Of a DNA stretch of 64,000 nt, positions 10,375 through 22,267 are shown piece after piece; position 1 is the stretch's first letter, and the number at the start of each line of letters is the position of its first letter. The notes under the pieces are model-generated. The model saw only the letters and a list, made by a program, of their open reading frames with translations. It made no database searches and was not told the DNA's origin. Both the position numbers and the translations under genes were made by a program. The stretch comes from Pseudorhodobacter antarcticus (GTDB taxonomy: Bacteria; Pseudomonadota; Alphaproteobacteria; Rhodobacterales; Rhodobacteraceae): NCBI GenBank assembly GCA_945862435.1, contig CAMAXX010000014.1, forward strand, positions 1-64,000, read 5' to 3'.

Positions 10375-11454
10375 GTGAGCGGGCTTGCTATTAAGGCCTT
10401 GCAGTTGACGCAGTTTCGCAGCCATGCGTCAGCGAAATTGATGTTCGACGGGCGGCCCGTTGCGATTTCGGGGCCCAATGGTGCGGGAAAAACCAATATA
10501 CTCGAGGCGGTGTCGCTGCTGTCGCCAGGGCGCGGTTTGCGGCGGGCAGGTGCCGAGGATTTGGCGCGTATGCAGGCTGGTGTGGGTTGGAAGGTGACTG
10601 CCGATGTGGCGGGGCTTGGCGCGGATCACCAAATTGAAACATGGGCCGAGGCGGGCGCGGCGCGGGCGGTGCGCATCGATGGCAAGGCCGCCCCGCAGAC
10701 GGCGCTGGGGCGAATTTTGCGGGTGCTTTGGCTGGTGCCAGCCATGGACAGGCTTTGGCTGGACGCTGCCGAGGCGCGGCGGCGGTTTTTAGACCGCATG
10801 GCGCTGTCATTTCTACCCGATCATGCCGAGGCAGTGCTGGCCTTTGAAAAGGCGATGCGCGAGCGTAATCGGTTGCTGAAGGATCAGGTGCAAGATGCCC
10901 ATTGGTACGGTGCGCTAGAGGCGCAGATGGCCGTGGCAGGTGCGCAGATCAGCGCCAATCGTGCGCATGCCTTGGCACGGATTGCACTGGCGCAGGCAGA
11001 AGGTGGCGCGTTTCCCGTGGCCGAACTGGCCATTGTGGGCGAGGATGCACCAGATCTGGCGCAGGCCTTGGCCGCAGGGCGCGGGCGCGATATGGCAGCA
11101 GGGCGCAGCTTGATCGGCCCGCACCGCGCCGATTTGCAGGCTGTCTATGCAGCTAAGGGCGCGCGCGCGGATCAATGCTCGACGGGCGAGCAAAAGGCGC
11201 TGCTGATCAGTTTGATTTTGGCCAACGCACGCGCCTTGGCGCAGGATTTGGGGGCTGCGCCGATTTTGCTGCTAGACGAGGTCGCGGCGCATTTAGACCC
11301 AGCGCGCCGCGCCGCGCTGTATGATGAGATTTGCGCGCTGGGGGCGCAGGCACTGATGACAGGTACCGAGCCGGGGCTGTTTGACAGCCTTGGCGCGCGT
11401 GGACAAAGCTTTGCTGTAGAAGAAGGGCAGGTGAGGGCGCTAGGATTGAAATGA
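10375..11454 (+). CDS. recF: DNA replication and repair protein RecF
   Basis: FRSHASAKLMFDGRPVAISGPNGAGKTNILEAVSLLSPGRGLR; LLLDEVAAHLDPARRAALYDEI; GTG start at 10375 proposed. Confidence 0.93.
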   Translation: MSGLAIKALQLTQFRSHASAKLMFDGRPVAISGPNGAGKTNILEAVSLLSPGRGLRRAGAEDLARMQAGVGWKVTADVAGLGADHQIETWAEAGAARAVRIDGKAAPQTALGRILRVLWLVPAMDRLWLDAAEARRRFLDRMALSFLPDHAEAVLAFEKAMRERNRLLKDQVQDAHWYGALEAQMAVAGAQISANRAHALARIALAQAEGGAFPVAELAIVGEDAPDLAQALAAGRGRDMAAGRSLIGPHRADLQAVYAAKGARADQCSTGEQKALLISLILANARALAQDLGAAPILLLDEVAAHLDPARRAALYDEICALGAQALMTGTEPGLFDSLGARGQSFAVEEGQVRALGLK

Positions 11455-11941
11455 TCGCCGATTGGGATGAAACGGCGGTGGAACAGGCGTAGATTGTGAG
11501 GCTTTTGGCGCGTTGTTTTTCAACCGACTTTGGCGGCGCACCTATTTCCGGCAGCGCCCACATTTCAAGCTGTTCTGGCGCGAGGGTGGGCAGATCATCG
11601 GTCATATGGCAGTGATGATGCGGGCCATACGTTTGGGCGGGGCGCTGGTGGATGTGGCGAGTTTGGCCGATGTGACCACGGATCCAGATCATCGCGGCAA
11701 GGGAATTGCGGCGGATATGTTGCACGCGCGTATTGCGCAGGTGCGCCGCACGCGGGCTGACTATTTCTTGCTTTTCGGAACGGCGGCCGTTTATGCCGCA
11801 CATGGTTTTGCCCCGGCGCTGAATGTGATCACCGATACCGATTTGCGCGGTGCGGTGACAGGGGCGGTGAAGATGGAAAAGGCGAAAGAGCTGCGGGCGT
11901 TGCCGCTGCGGGGCCAGGTTTGGCCGTTGATGCCCCCGTAG
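11451..11941 (+). pseudogene. GNAT-family acetyltransferase with in-frame stop and frameshift near the N-terminus
   Basis: ATG overlaps recF stop (ATGA). Frame reads MIADWDETAVEQA*IVRLLARCFSTDFGG, then continues in another frame as RTYFRQRPHFKLFWREGGQIIGHMAVMMRAIRLGGALVDVASLADVTTDPDHRGKGIAADML (GNAT motif). Confidence 0.7.
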
Positions 11942-11986
11942 ACTTGCTGGGCCATTTGTTCTAGGGCTGCGGCAAAAGGAAATCAC

Positions 11987-12607
11987 ATGCATACCACACT
12001 TTACGAACTGGGCCTTTACGCGCTGGGGATGCTGGGGCTTTGGGCGGTGCCCGGCCCTGTTTGGGTGGCGCTGACAGCGCGGGCGCTGTCGGGTGGGTTT
12101 CGTGCGGCTTGGCCATTGGCCGTTGGCGTGGCGCTGGGTGATTTGCTGTGGCCGCTGGCGGCGATTTTGGGTCTGTCGTGGATTCACACAGTTTATGGCG
12201 ATATTCTAAGCCTGCTGCGCTGGGTGGCGGCGGGGGTGTTCATTGTGATGGGCGTCATGCTGCTGCGCGCGCCCGCAGGCAGTTTGACGGGCGATAATCG
12301 CATGACCAAGCCCGGCCTTTGGGCGGGGTTTACAGTGGGGGTGGCGGCTGTGATCGGCAATCCAAAGGCGATTTTGTTTTATATGGGCGCGCTGCCGGGG
12401 TTCTTTGATTTGGCCGTGCTGACCAAATGGGACATTGCCGCCATTATCGGCATTTCGGCAGGGGTCACATTGGGCGGCAATCTGCTGCTGGCGCTGTTTT
12501 TAGACCGCGCGCGCGCACTGCTTTCCAGCCCGACCGCACTGCGGCGGATGAACGTAGGCTCAGGCGTTTTGCTGGTGCTGGTGGGGATGATTATTCCCTT
12601 TCTTTAA
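11987..12607 (+). CDS. LysE/RhtB-family amino-acid exporter
   Basis: Multi-TM 206 aa protein; WAVPGPVWVALTARALSGGFRAAWPLAVGVALGDLLW matches the LysE N-terminal signature. Confidence 0.85.
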   Translation: MHTTLYELGLYALGMLGLWAVPGPVWVALTARALSGGFRAAWPLAVGVALGDLLWPLAAILGLSWIHTVYGDILSLLRWVAAGVFIVMGVMLLRAPAGSLTGDNRMTKPGLWAGFTVGVAAVIGNPKAILFYMGALPGFFDLAVLTKWDIAAIIGISAGVTLGGNLLLALFLDRARALLSSPTALRRMNVGSGVLLVLVGMIIPFL

Positions 12608-12672
12608 ACGCTAAATCTTGTGGCAAAGGCGTGACAACCCCCCGCAGAATCGCTATAAATTGCGAGTGTTAA

Positions 12673-15136
<2,464 letters not shown>

Positions 15137-15138
<2 letters not shown>

Positions 15139-15166
15139 AAAAGGCCCCCGATTGGGGGCCTTTTTT
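15137..15166. terminator. Bidirectional rho-independent terminator between gyrB and terC
   Basis: aaaaaggcccccgattgggggcctttttt. Confidence 0.9.
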
Positions 15167-15168
15167 AT

Positions 15169-16149
15169 TTAGGCGGTCTTTTCGTCCCGCGTTTTCCAAA
15201 GGGAGAAAAGAATTCCTGCCGCCAAAATTCCCAAGGTTAGGGTCAGCGAAATGGCGGTCGGTACTTTGATACCTAGCGGCACCAAGAAAATCTTGATCCC
15301 CACCAGAACCAGAATAATCGCCAGCGAATATTTCAGATAACTAAAGCGGTGCATTGCGGCGGCAAGTGCAAAGAACAAACTGCGCAGCCCCAAAATAGCG
15401 AAAATATTCGACGTGTAGACGATGAACGTATCTTGCGTGACCGCAAAAATTGCCGGTACAGAATCAACTGCGAAAATCAAATCCACAAATTCTACTAAAA
15501 TCAGCGCGACTGCCAAAGGTGTTAGCCAAGTGACCATTTTGCCCGTTTTCGGATCGGGTTGCTTTACAGTAAAGTCATGGCTTTTGAATTCATTGGTGAC
15601 GCGGAAATGCTTTTTGACGAACTTCAAAACCGCGTTGTTTTCCAGATCGTTGTTTTCGTCACTGGATGAAAACATCTTCACGCCCGAAAAGACCAAGAAC
15701 GCGCCGAAAAGATATAAAATCCACTGATATTGGCTGACCAGCGCCGCGCCCAAGCCAATCATAATCGCCCGCATGACAATCGCACCGATAATGCCCCAGA
15801 ACAGAACGCGATGCTGATATTTGCGCGGCACTGCGAAGTAAGTAAAGATCGTGGCGATCACAAAAATATTGTCCATCGCAAGGGATTGTTCAATCACGTA
15901 GCCCGTAAAAAACTCTAGCCCCGATTGCATGCCACGCGTGTACCAGACCCACAGGCCGAACAGAAACGCGATAAACACGTATCCGCCATACAGCACAAAA
16001 CTTTCCTTGGCGGAAATTTCTTTATCCTCCTTGTGCAGAATCCCAAGGTCAAAGACCAAAAGCGCGATCACAAGACCGATAAAAATCAGCCAGAAATAAG
16101 TAGGAGTCCCAAGGAAGGGTGACACCAGAAACGGCATAAGAAAGTCCAT
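15169..16149 (-). CDS. TerC/Alx-family integral membrane protein
   Basis: Multi-TM; EQSLAMDNIFVIATIFTYFAVPRKYQHRVLFWGIIGAIVMRAIMI and LILVEFVDLIFAVDSVPAIFAVTQDTFIVYTSNIFAILGLRSLFF (TerC signature). Confidence 0.92.
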   Translation of the reverse strand: MDFLMPFLVSPFLGTPTYFWLIFIGLVIALLVFDLGILHKEDKEISAKESFVLYGGYVFIAFLFGLWVWYTRGMQSGLEFFTGYVIEQSLAMDNIFVIATIFTYFAVPRKYQHRVLFWGIIGAIVMRAIMIGLGAALVSQYQWILYLFGAFLVFSGVKMFSSSDENNDLENNAVLKFVKKHFRVTNEFKSHDFTVKQPDPKTGKMVTWLTPLAVALILVEFVDLIFAVDSVPAIFAVTQDTFIVYTSNIFAILGLRSLFFALAAAMHRFSYLKYSLAIILVLVGIKIFLVPLGIKVPTAISLTLTLGILAAGILFSLWKTRDEKTA

Positions 16150-16289
16150 TCAATCCCTCGTCATTTTATTTAGGTATGTTGCGCCCGAGGGCGAACATTC
16201 CGAACTTTGCACTCAAAGTGGTGTGCGGTAGTTAAGAACAAAGCTATTCTGTTCAACCCCAAGGCTGCTATAAATTTTGAAATTTCCTA

Positions 16290-16365
16290 TGGTGACCCCG
16301 GATGGATTCGAACCATCGACCTGCCGCTTAGGAGGCGGCCGCTCTATCCCCTGAGCTACGGGGCC
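16290..16365 (-). tRNA. tRNA-Arg (CCT anticodon), CCA encoded
   Basis: Minus strand GGCCCCGTAGCTCAGGGGATAGAGCGGCCGCCTCCTAAGCGGCAGGTCGATGGTTCGAATCCATCCGGGGTCACCA; acceptor, D, anticodon and T stems close; loop CTCCTAA. Confidence 0.95.
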
Positions 16366-16624
16366 CCAAATAGCAGTAACGTATGTGCCTTATTGCGCGA
16401 AAGGCGCGTGGCGTGCAACTGCTTATCGAAAAAAGGTAAGGGGGAGTGAATTTGGCCCACCACTCCCCCTTGGTTTCCGTTGTGTCTGGGTTGAGAGCTT
16501 GCAGGACGCGCAGGATATCGTTCAGTTTTGCCACTGTTATCGCTAACATATGGTATATTCTGCGCTTGGACAAGGGGGCAAATGGCGCTAGACAGGGGTA
16601 ATTGCTCTAGCACCCGGTAATCTT

Positions 16625-17656
16625 GTGACCAAGTCAGACCCCCAACGCGCCCTCACGCTGCGCGATGTTTCAGAAGCATCGGGCGTTAGCGAAATGACGG
16701 TCAGCCGTGTTCTGCGCAATCGCGGAGATGTGTCGGGTGCCACGCGAGAGCGCGTTTTAGAAGCCGCGCGCCGCCTTGGCTATGTGCCCAATAAGATTGC
16801 AGGTGCGCTGGCCAGCCAGCGGGTGAATTTGGTGGGTGTTATCATTCCATCCCTGTCGAACATGGTTTTCCCTGAAGTCTTGAGCGGTATTTCCGAAACG
16901 CTGGAAGATACGGGCCTGCAACCCGTTGTGGGTGTTACAAATTATTCGCCCGAACGCGAGGAAGCCGTGCTGTATGAAATGCTGTCTTGGCGCCCATCGG
17001 GGGTTATTCTGGCAGGGCTAGAACACACCGATGCGGCAGGGGCCATGTTGGCCCGCGCAGGCATTCCCGTGGTCGAGATTATGGATATAGACGGGCCTGC
17101 AATTGATAGCGCCGTTGGTATATCGCACCGGCGTGCAGGCCGCCAAATGGCCGACGCGATCTTGGACGCAGGCTATCGCAACATCGCCTTTCTGGGCACG
17201 ATGATGCCTTATGACCACCGCGCGCGCAAACGGCTGGAAGGCTTTGAAGAGGCACTGGCAAACGCAGGTGTGCCGCTGATTGACCGCGAGTTTTATTCAG
17301 GCGGATCGGCCCTGCTGAAAGGGCGCGAGATGACCGAAGCCGTTCTGCGTCGTAGCCCAAATGTAGATTTTTTGTATTATTCCAATGATATGATCGGCGC
17401 GGGTGGCCTGCTTTACTGCCTAGACGCTGGCATTGACGTGCCAAATCGCGTGGGTCTTGCGGGCTTTAACGGCGTAGAACTGCTGGATGGCTTGCCGCGA
17501 AGACTGGCCACTATGGATGCCTGTCGCCGCGAAATTGGCAGCAAGGCCGCGGAAATAGTGGTGGGCAAACCGCACCACGATGGTGCGCTGATATCGGGCG
17601 GTAAGGTGATTGAATTGCTGCCCGTTTTGCAATTGGGCGACACGATCCGAAAATAG
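16625..17656 (+). CDS. LacI-family transcriptional regulator (GntR/gluconate-type)
   Basis: LTLRDVSEASGVSEMTVSRVLRNRGDVSGATRERVLEAARRLGYVPNKIAGALAS HTH plus periplasmic-binding-like domain. Confidence 0.9.
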   Translation: MTKSDPQRALTLRDVSEASGVSEMTVSRVLRNRGDVSGATRERVLEAARRLGYVPNKIAGALASQRVNLVGVIIPSLSNMVFPEVLSGISETLEDTGLQPVVGVTNYSPEREEAVLYEMLSWRPSGVILAGLEHTDAAGAMLARAGIPVVEIMDIDGPAIDSAVGISHRRAGRQMADAILDAGYRNIAFLGTMMPYDHRARKRLEGFEEALANAGVPLIDREFYSGGSALLKGREMTEAVLRRSPNVDFLYYSNDMIGAGGLLYCLDAGIDVPNRVGLAGFNGVELLDGLPRRLATMDACRREIGSKAAEIVVGKPHHDGALISGGKVIELLPVLQLGDTIRK

Positions 17657-17801
17657 GGGGCGTATGCCGCCCCCTCGGGCCTTTGGCCCTCACCCCCTCA
17701 GGATATTTCCAGAGTTAGGAAGTCCAAGCTTCATAGATCTTCCTAACTCCCTAAATATGCTGCGGGGGGGGGAGGATCGAGGGGGCGGCATCCGCCCCCT
17801 A
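17656..17801. repeat. Inverted pair of composite repeats (copies E2a/E2b) between convergent genes
   Basis: Hairpin gggggcgtatgccgccccc (17656-17674); palindrome ATATTTccaGAGTTAGGAAG...CTTCCTAACTCcctAAATAT (17704-17758); second hairpin agggggcggcatccgccccct (17780-17800). Confidence 0.7.
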
Positions 17802-18956
17802 ACTGCGCAAGCTATCCATCCAGGCTGGGCGCGGCAGGCCCAAATCTTCCGGGTTGTTTAGGTAAATCGCGCCCAAGATCAGGGCGGCAACTATCAGAAC
17901 GGCAAAACCGATTTTCCATGCGGAATAGGGACGCTCGCCCTGCACCTCGCCCGTTTGGCCGTTCACCAAAAACCGATAGCTTTTGCCGCGATATTTATAG
18001 GCCGCCGCCCAAACAGGCAGCAAAACGTGTTTAAAAGTTTCATCCGCATAACGGGTTTGGACACTATCAATCCGCTGCACGTCCCCGCCAATATCGCGGC
18101 GGATGTCCATTTCAATCACGCGGGCCATGATGCTTTGGGCATCAATCCAGCCATCGGCAAGGCTGATCGTATAGCCTTCGGCCTGAAACCCCGCCAGATA
18201 ATCGGGGTTATACGCCTGAGCCTCCGATAAATCCCAAGGGGTCAATTCATTTCCCAAACGCTGCGGCAAACTTTTGGACGCAAGGGTGATGACATCGTCA
18301 AAATCGCGCGAAACAGTGCCAGAGGCTGGATACCAACGCGTGCGCTGCACCTGCTCGGTGCGCCGCTGGGATTTGCCATTCACATTTACTGTGACCGTGC
18401 GCGTTTCATAATAATGCTCGCCGCGCGCCCCTGTGTAGCGGGTCGATGTGGCGGCATCAAATGTCCAAAACGGGGCATAGATCCCTGCCATAGCGCGGCC
18501 TTTACGGGTGTACTCCAGCAGGCCGTTTGGTGCAAACCATAGGCTGCCCAGCCATTTAGATAGCGCATCGCGGGCCTGATTTTCGGTCCAGGCAAAGGGC
18601 AGCAGCGATTGCGGTTTAATAGACCTGCGCGCGCCCGTATCCACCACAACGGGCGTTGCACAATAGGGACAATTGGCGGCATGGTTGGCCTGCGAAAATT
18701 CAACCACCGCGCCGCAACTGGGGCAACTGGTGGATCGCACATCTTCGCTGGCTGCATCGGGCAGATCGTTTGCCAGGCCTTGCTTTAGGTTAAGCTCTTG
18801 AAAAGCATTCCCTTCGGCGCGAGCGTCTGGTTTGGACAGGTCTTGCACATGGCCGCAATGCGCGCATTCAAGTTGCCCTTTATCAGGCGCAAAGCGCAGG
18901 TCAGACCCGCACTTCTCGCAAGGCCAGCGGTGGGCCTCGATCACATCGCCTTGCAT
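17799..18956 (-). CDS. Zinc-ribbon membrane protein (double CxxC N-terminus, C-terminal TM)
   Basis: WPCEKCGSDLRFAPDKGQLECAHCGHVQDLS; second ribbon CPSCGAVVEFSQANHAANCPYCATPVV; C-terminal hydrophobic helix. Confidence 0.7.
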   Translation of the reverse strand: MQGDVIEAHRWPCEKCGSDLRFAPDKGQLECAHCGHVQDLSKPDARAEGNAFQELNLKQGLANDLPDAASEDVRSTSCPSCGAVVEFSQANHAANCPYCATPVVVDTGARRSIKPQSLLPFAWTENQARDALSKWLGSLWFAPNGLLEYTRKGRAMAGIYAPFWTFDAATSTRYTGARGEHYYETRTVTVNVNGKSQRRTEQVQRTRWYPASGTVSRDFDDVITLASKSLPQRLGNELTPWDLSEAQAYNPDYLAGFQAEGYTISLADGWIDAQSIMARVIEMDIRRDIGGDVQRIDSVQTRYADETFKHVLLPVWAAAYKYRGKSYRFLVNGQTGEVQGERPYSAWKIGFAVLIVAALILGAIYLNNPEDLGLPRPAWMDSLRS

Positions 18957-18957
18957 A

Positions 18958-20049
18958 TCAGGTCTTTGGCAGCGGCGGTGGGGCAGATTTCAACAGCTTG
19001 GCCAGCGCGGTTTCTGCCGCGGATTTCCAGCCGTCTTGCCCTTCGCACCACACCAAAGTGGTCGCAGTTAGCGTGCCTACGGCGGCCATCGTGGCCAAAT
19101 CTGCCTCGCTATACGGGCCTTTGGTTTGCCCATCTATGCCCACATGCCATGCCGCGCCAGCCTGCGGCAAAGGTGGCGGTGCGGCCGGCGCTGGTGCTGC
19201 GCCCCATGGCCCCGCTTGGCCCGCGCCCATCGCAGCCCCTATACCTACGCCCATAGCTGCCCCCATCGTGGCCCCCATGGCCGAATTTGGCTGTGCGAGC
19301 CCTTCGGCGGCATTAAACTGCATATACTTGTGCAAATCACCGATCACTCCCATCGAGGTGCGCTTATCAAGCGCCTTTTCCACCTCGGCGGGTAGGCTGA
19401 TGTTTTCAATATAAAATTCGGGAATGCTTAGACCATATTCGGCGACTTTGGGGCCAATTGCCGTGGTCACCAGCCCGCCCAAATCGGCTGTGTTGCCCGC
19501 CATGTCCAGCACGGGAATGCCCGATTTGGCCAAAATCTGGCTGATTTCTTGCACGATAATGTTGCGGATCTGTTCGCTGATCTCATCTGCGGTAAATTCG
19601 CCATCTGTGCCGACAATCTCGGTTAGGAATTTGGCAGGGTCACCCACCCGCATGGAATAGCTGCCAAAGGCGCGCAGGCGCACGGGGCCAAATTCGGGAT
19701 CGCGCGCGATAATGGGGTTCTTTGTGCCCCATTTCTGATCATTAAACCGCGTGGTGTTGATGAAATAAATTTCCGATTTGAAGGGGCTGTCAAAACCATG
19801 ATCCCAGTGCTGCAGCGTGGTCATAATCGGCATGTTATTGGTTTCCAGCACATACATGCCAGGTGCAAACACATCTGCCAACTGGCCCTCGTGCACGAAC
19901 ACGGCGGCTTGGCCTTCGCGCACTGTCAGCTTTGCGCCGTATTTGATCGCATTGCCGTGGCGTTCAAACCGCCAAACCATTGTGTCGCGCGTCTCGTCCA
20001 GCCACGTGATGACATCAACAAATTCGCCGCCTAAAAATCCAAAAACCAT
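18958..20049 (-). CDS. SPFH-domain 'virion core protein'-like protein with C-terminal GYF_2-like domain
   Basis: MVFGFLGGEFVDVITWLDETRDTMVWRFERHGNAIKYGAKLTVREGQAAVFVHEGQLADVFAPGMYVLETNNMPI; C-term WHVGIDGQTKGPYSEADLATMAAVGTLTATTLVWCEGQDGWKSA; aggagg RBS upstream. Confidence 0.8.
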   Translation of the reverse strand: MVFGFLGGEFVDVITWLDETRDTMVWRFERHGNAIKYGAKLTVREGQAAVFVHEGQLADVFAPGMYVLETNNMPIMTTLQHWDHGFDSPFKSEIYFINTTRFNDQKWGTKNPIIARDPEFGPVRLRAFGSYSMRVGDPAKFLTEIVGTDGEFTADEISEQIRNIIVQEISQILAKSGIPVLDMAGNTADLGGLVTTAIGPKVAEYGLSIPEFYIENISLPAEVEKALDKRTSMGVIGDLHKYMQFNAAEGLAQPNSAMGATMGAAMGVGIGAAMGAGQAGPWGAAPAPAAPPPLPQAGAAWHVGIDGQTKGPYSEADLATMAAVGTLTATTLVWCEGQDGWKSAAETALAKLLKSAPPPLPKT

Positions 20050-20074
20050 AATTTCCTCCTTGCCCAATGGGCCG

Positions 20075-20989
20075 TTAAGTATTGCCACCCAAAAGGTCGC
20101 GCGCCAAACTTTCGATAATGGGGTGTGCCTCGGCCTCGGTCATACCGTTTTGCAGGGCAGGATTGTAAAGCATACGCAGCATCAACTCGTCCTGACGCGT
20201 CAGCAGCGCAAATTGTTCATCATCATTGAAAATCGATGGCCGTGCCAAGCCCGAATCATTAGGCAGGCCAAGCGCTTGGGCGATTTCTTCGTGCATACAG
20301 GCCAGCCGCATCAAATCTGGATGCTCGGCAGGGATAAAAACAAACGCCCGCTCATAGCTGTTGGTCGCGGCGTTGCTTTGTGTCCAGACAAGGCAATAGG
20401 TGCTGCGATCCATGCCCGTGACGCCCTCCACTTGGGCCGCGTTAATCTGCGGCAGGGCGGCGGTGATTATCGGGCCCAGCGCGCGGCGCTCGTCTGTCGA
20501 GGTGATGGCAATTGTGAAGTTGGCGTTTTGCGACACCAGCCCAATAGACAGCCCCGTCAACTGCGACAGCCGCGCCAGATAGGACGCGATCCGCGCGCGG
20601 TCGGTGGCCTGCAACGCAGCGGGAACCGACGGGCCAAAGTTCAGGGCCACCCGCACAGGCCCCGACCAGCGTGTGAGCAGAAGTGGCGTCTCTCCACGCG
20701 CGAATTTGCCGTGTTCTTCATACATGGCAATGCGCAAAAAATTGTTGGCTAGCATTACAGCGGTCAGCGGTGTATCCGGCCCCCCGCCATCCGTGCGCAG
20801 CAGGCCTTGGGACAAAAGCGATTGCTGCACCCCCGCGTAATAGGCCGCAAGCACGGTACTTTCGCTGCTTGGGGCGCTTGGCGGCGGTGCAAATTGGGGC
20901 TTGGGCGTTGGCGCGCAGGCAGCAAGGCCAACGGCGGCTGCGGCCATTGCCGCCCGCCCCATGCCCTGCATCTGCGCGCTAAATCCCAT
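20075..20989 (-). CDS. Lipoprotein with DUF2927-like domain
   Basis: Signal peptide and lipobox AVGLAACAPTP; HEEIAQALGLPND motif resembling the DUF2927 family. Confidence 0.75.
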   Translation of the reverse strand: MGFSAQMQGMGRAAMAAAAVGLAACAPTPKPQFAPPPSAPSSESTVLAAYYAGVQQSLLSQGLLRTDGGGPDTPLTAVMLANNFLRIAMYEEHGKFARGETPLLLTRWSGPVRVALNFGPSVPAALQATDRARIASYLARLSQLTGLSIGLVSQNANFTIAITSTDERRALGPIITAALPQINAAQVEGVTGMDRSTYCLVWTQSNAATNSYERAFVFIPAEHPDLMRLACMHEEIAQALGLPNDSGLARPSIFNDDEQFALLTRQDELMLRMLYNPALQNGMTEAEAHPIIESLARDLLGGNT

Positions 20990-20991
20990 AC

Positions 20992-22179
20992 CTAAACAGA
21001 CCCACCAATATTCGCGCCCGATGCCGTGCCGCGTGATTTTGCCGCAACCAACGCATCGCGCAAGTCCGCCTCCATCTTGACCAGTTCTTCCTCGGCGCTG
21101 GCGCGTTTGGCTTTGCCTTCGTCGGCGATCTTTAGGCTTTCTTCAATCGTGGCCACGAGGGTGGCATTCGCCTTGCGCACGGCCTCAATGTCAAACACCC
21201 CGCGCTCCATTTCGGTGCGCACGATGCGATTGGTTTCCTTTAGATTTTCCGCGTTCGAGGTGAGCAGTTCGTTGGTCAAATCATTGGCCGCGCGCACCGC
21301 CTCTCCCGCCTCGCGTGAGCGTTGGATCGTAACCGCCTGCGCCAATTGTGTTTCCCACAAAGGTACGGTGTTGACTAAGGTTGAATTGATTTTGGTGACC
21401 AAGGATTTGTCATTTTCCTGCACCAAGCGGATGGAGGGCAGCGATTGCATCGTCACCTGCCGCGTCAGTTTCAGATCATGCACGCGGCGTTCTAGATCGT
21501 CGCGGGCAGCGCGCAAATCGCGCAGTTCTTGCGCGGTAATCACTTGGTCAGCCTCTGGGGCTGCGGCCACTTTTGCCTCGGCTGCGGGAATGTTGACCTT
21601 GTCTAGATCGGCCAGTTTCGCCTCGCCCGCAGCAATATAAAGCGCCAATTCGTGGTAGAAATCTAACGTCTTTTCATACAGCAAATCCAAAGACTTAATG
21701 TCTTTTAGCAGCGTATGCTCGTGGCGCAAAAGATCGTTCGTGACCATATCAATCTGGCCCTGAACCTTTTCAAATTTCGCCACAAAATTGGCAAAGGGCG
21801 CAGCGCGGCCTAGCAGCTTTTCCCACCAAACCCGCTCGCGGCGCACGTCCAGTTCCGATACGGTAAAACCGCGCAGCGTTGTGACCATGCTGCGCAGACT
21901 ATCCCCCGCAGGGCCGACATCTTTGTTCTTGACCCCTGCCAGCATTTCTTGGCTGATGGCCTGCAATTCAGCCTGCGCGCGCGATCCGAACGAAATGATC
22001 GATTGGGTGTTGCCCATATCGATCTCGTCCATCCGCTTGCGAATTTCGCCGGCTTCTTTGGCGGGGGCGTCATCCAGCGTAATCAGCGCCGTACTGGGCG
22101 CAGGCAGGATATTTGCGGTAATCTTTTCCGCTTCGGCAAGGGCGGTGGCGGCGGCAGTGCGGGTGTCGGTGCTCATCAT
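20992..22179 (-). CDS. TelA/KlaA-family toxic anion resistance protein
   Basis: Coiled-coil helical 395-400 aa protein: IISFGSRAQAELQAISQEMLAGVKNKDVGPAGDSLRSMVTTLRGF, FEKVQGQIDMVTNDLLRHEHTLLKDIKSLDLLYEKTLDFYHELALYIAAGEAKL (TelA signature). Confidence 0.88.
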   Translation of the reverse strand: MMSTDTRTAAATALAEAEKITANILPAPSTALITLDDAPAKEAGEIRKRMDEIDMGNTQSIISFGSRAQAELQAISQEMLAGVKNKDVGPAGDSLRSMVTTLRGFTVSELDVRRERVWWEKLLGRAAPFANFVAKFEKVQGQIDMVTNDLLRHEHTLLKDIKSLDLLYEKTLDFYHELALYIAAGEAKLADLDKVNIPAAEAKVAAAPEADQVITAQELRDLRAARDDLERRVHDLKLTRQVTMQSLPSIRLVQENDKSLVTKINSTLVNTVPLWETQLAQAVTIQRSREAGEAVRAANDLTNELLTSNAENLKETNRIVRTEMERGVFDIEAVRKANATLVATIEESLKIADEGKAKRASAEEELVKMEADLRDALVAAKSRGTASGANIGGSV

Positions 22180-22192
22180 TGCGTCCTGTGTC

Positions 22193-22267
22193 AAATGCGC
22201 CGTGGCGCGGGGTTTCGTTTGCGCCTTTGGCGCGGGGATTAGTTTGCGCCTTTGGCGCGGGGATTAG
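22193..22267. repeat. Three tandem 25-bp hairpin repeats between xpaC and telA
   Basis: Units 22193-22217 (degenerate), 22218-22242 and 22243-22267 (identical tttgcgcctttggcgcggggattag); each contains GCGCC..GGCGC. Confidence 0.85.

Noticed and set aside
9225-10496. 423-aa minus-strand ORF opposite dnaN
   Set aside because: Lies antisense to clear dnaN; Cys/His/Arg-rich composition typical of shadow ORFs in high-GC DNA; no recognisable domain.
11207-12187. 326-aa minus-strand ORF across recF 3' end, the GNAT remnant and lysE
   Set aside because: Crosses several plus-strand genes; Pro/Arg/Gln-rich shadow composition.
16366-16620. Integrase remnant or genomic island boundary next to tRNA-Arg(CCT)
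   Set aside because: Short reading frames here show no convincing recombinase motifs, and I found no direct repeat of the tRNA 3' end within the window by eye.
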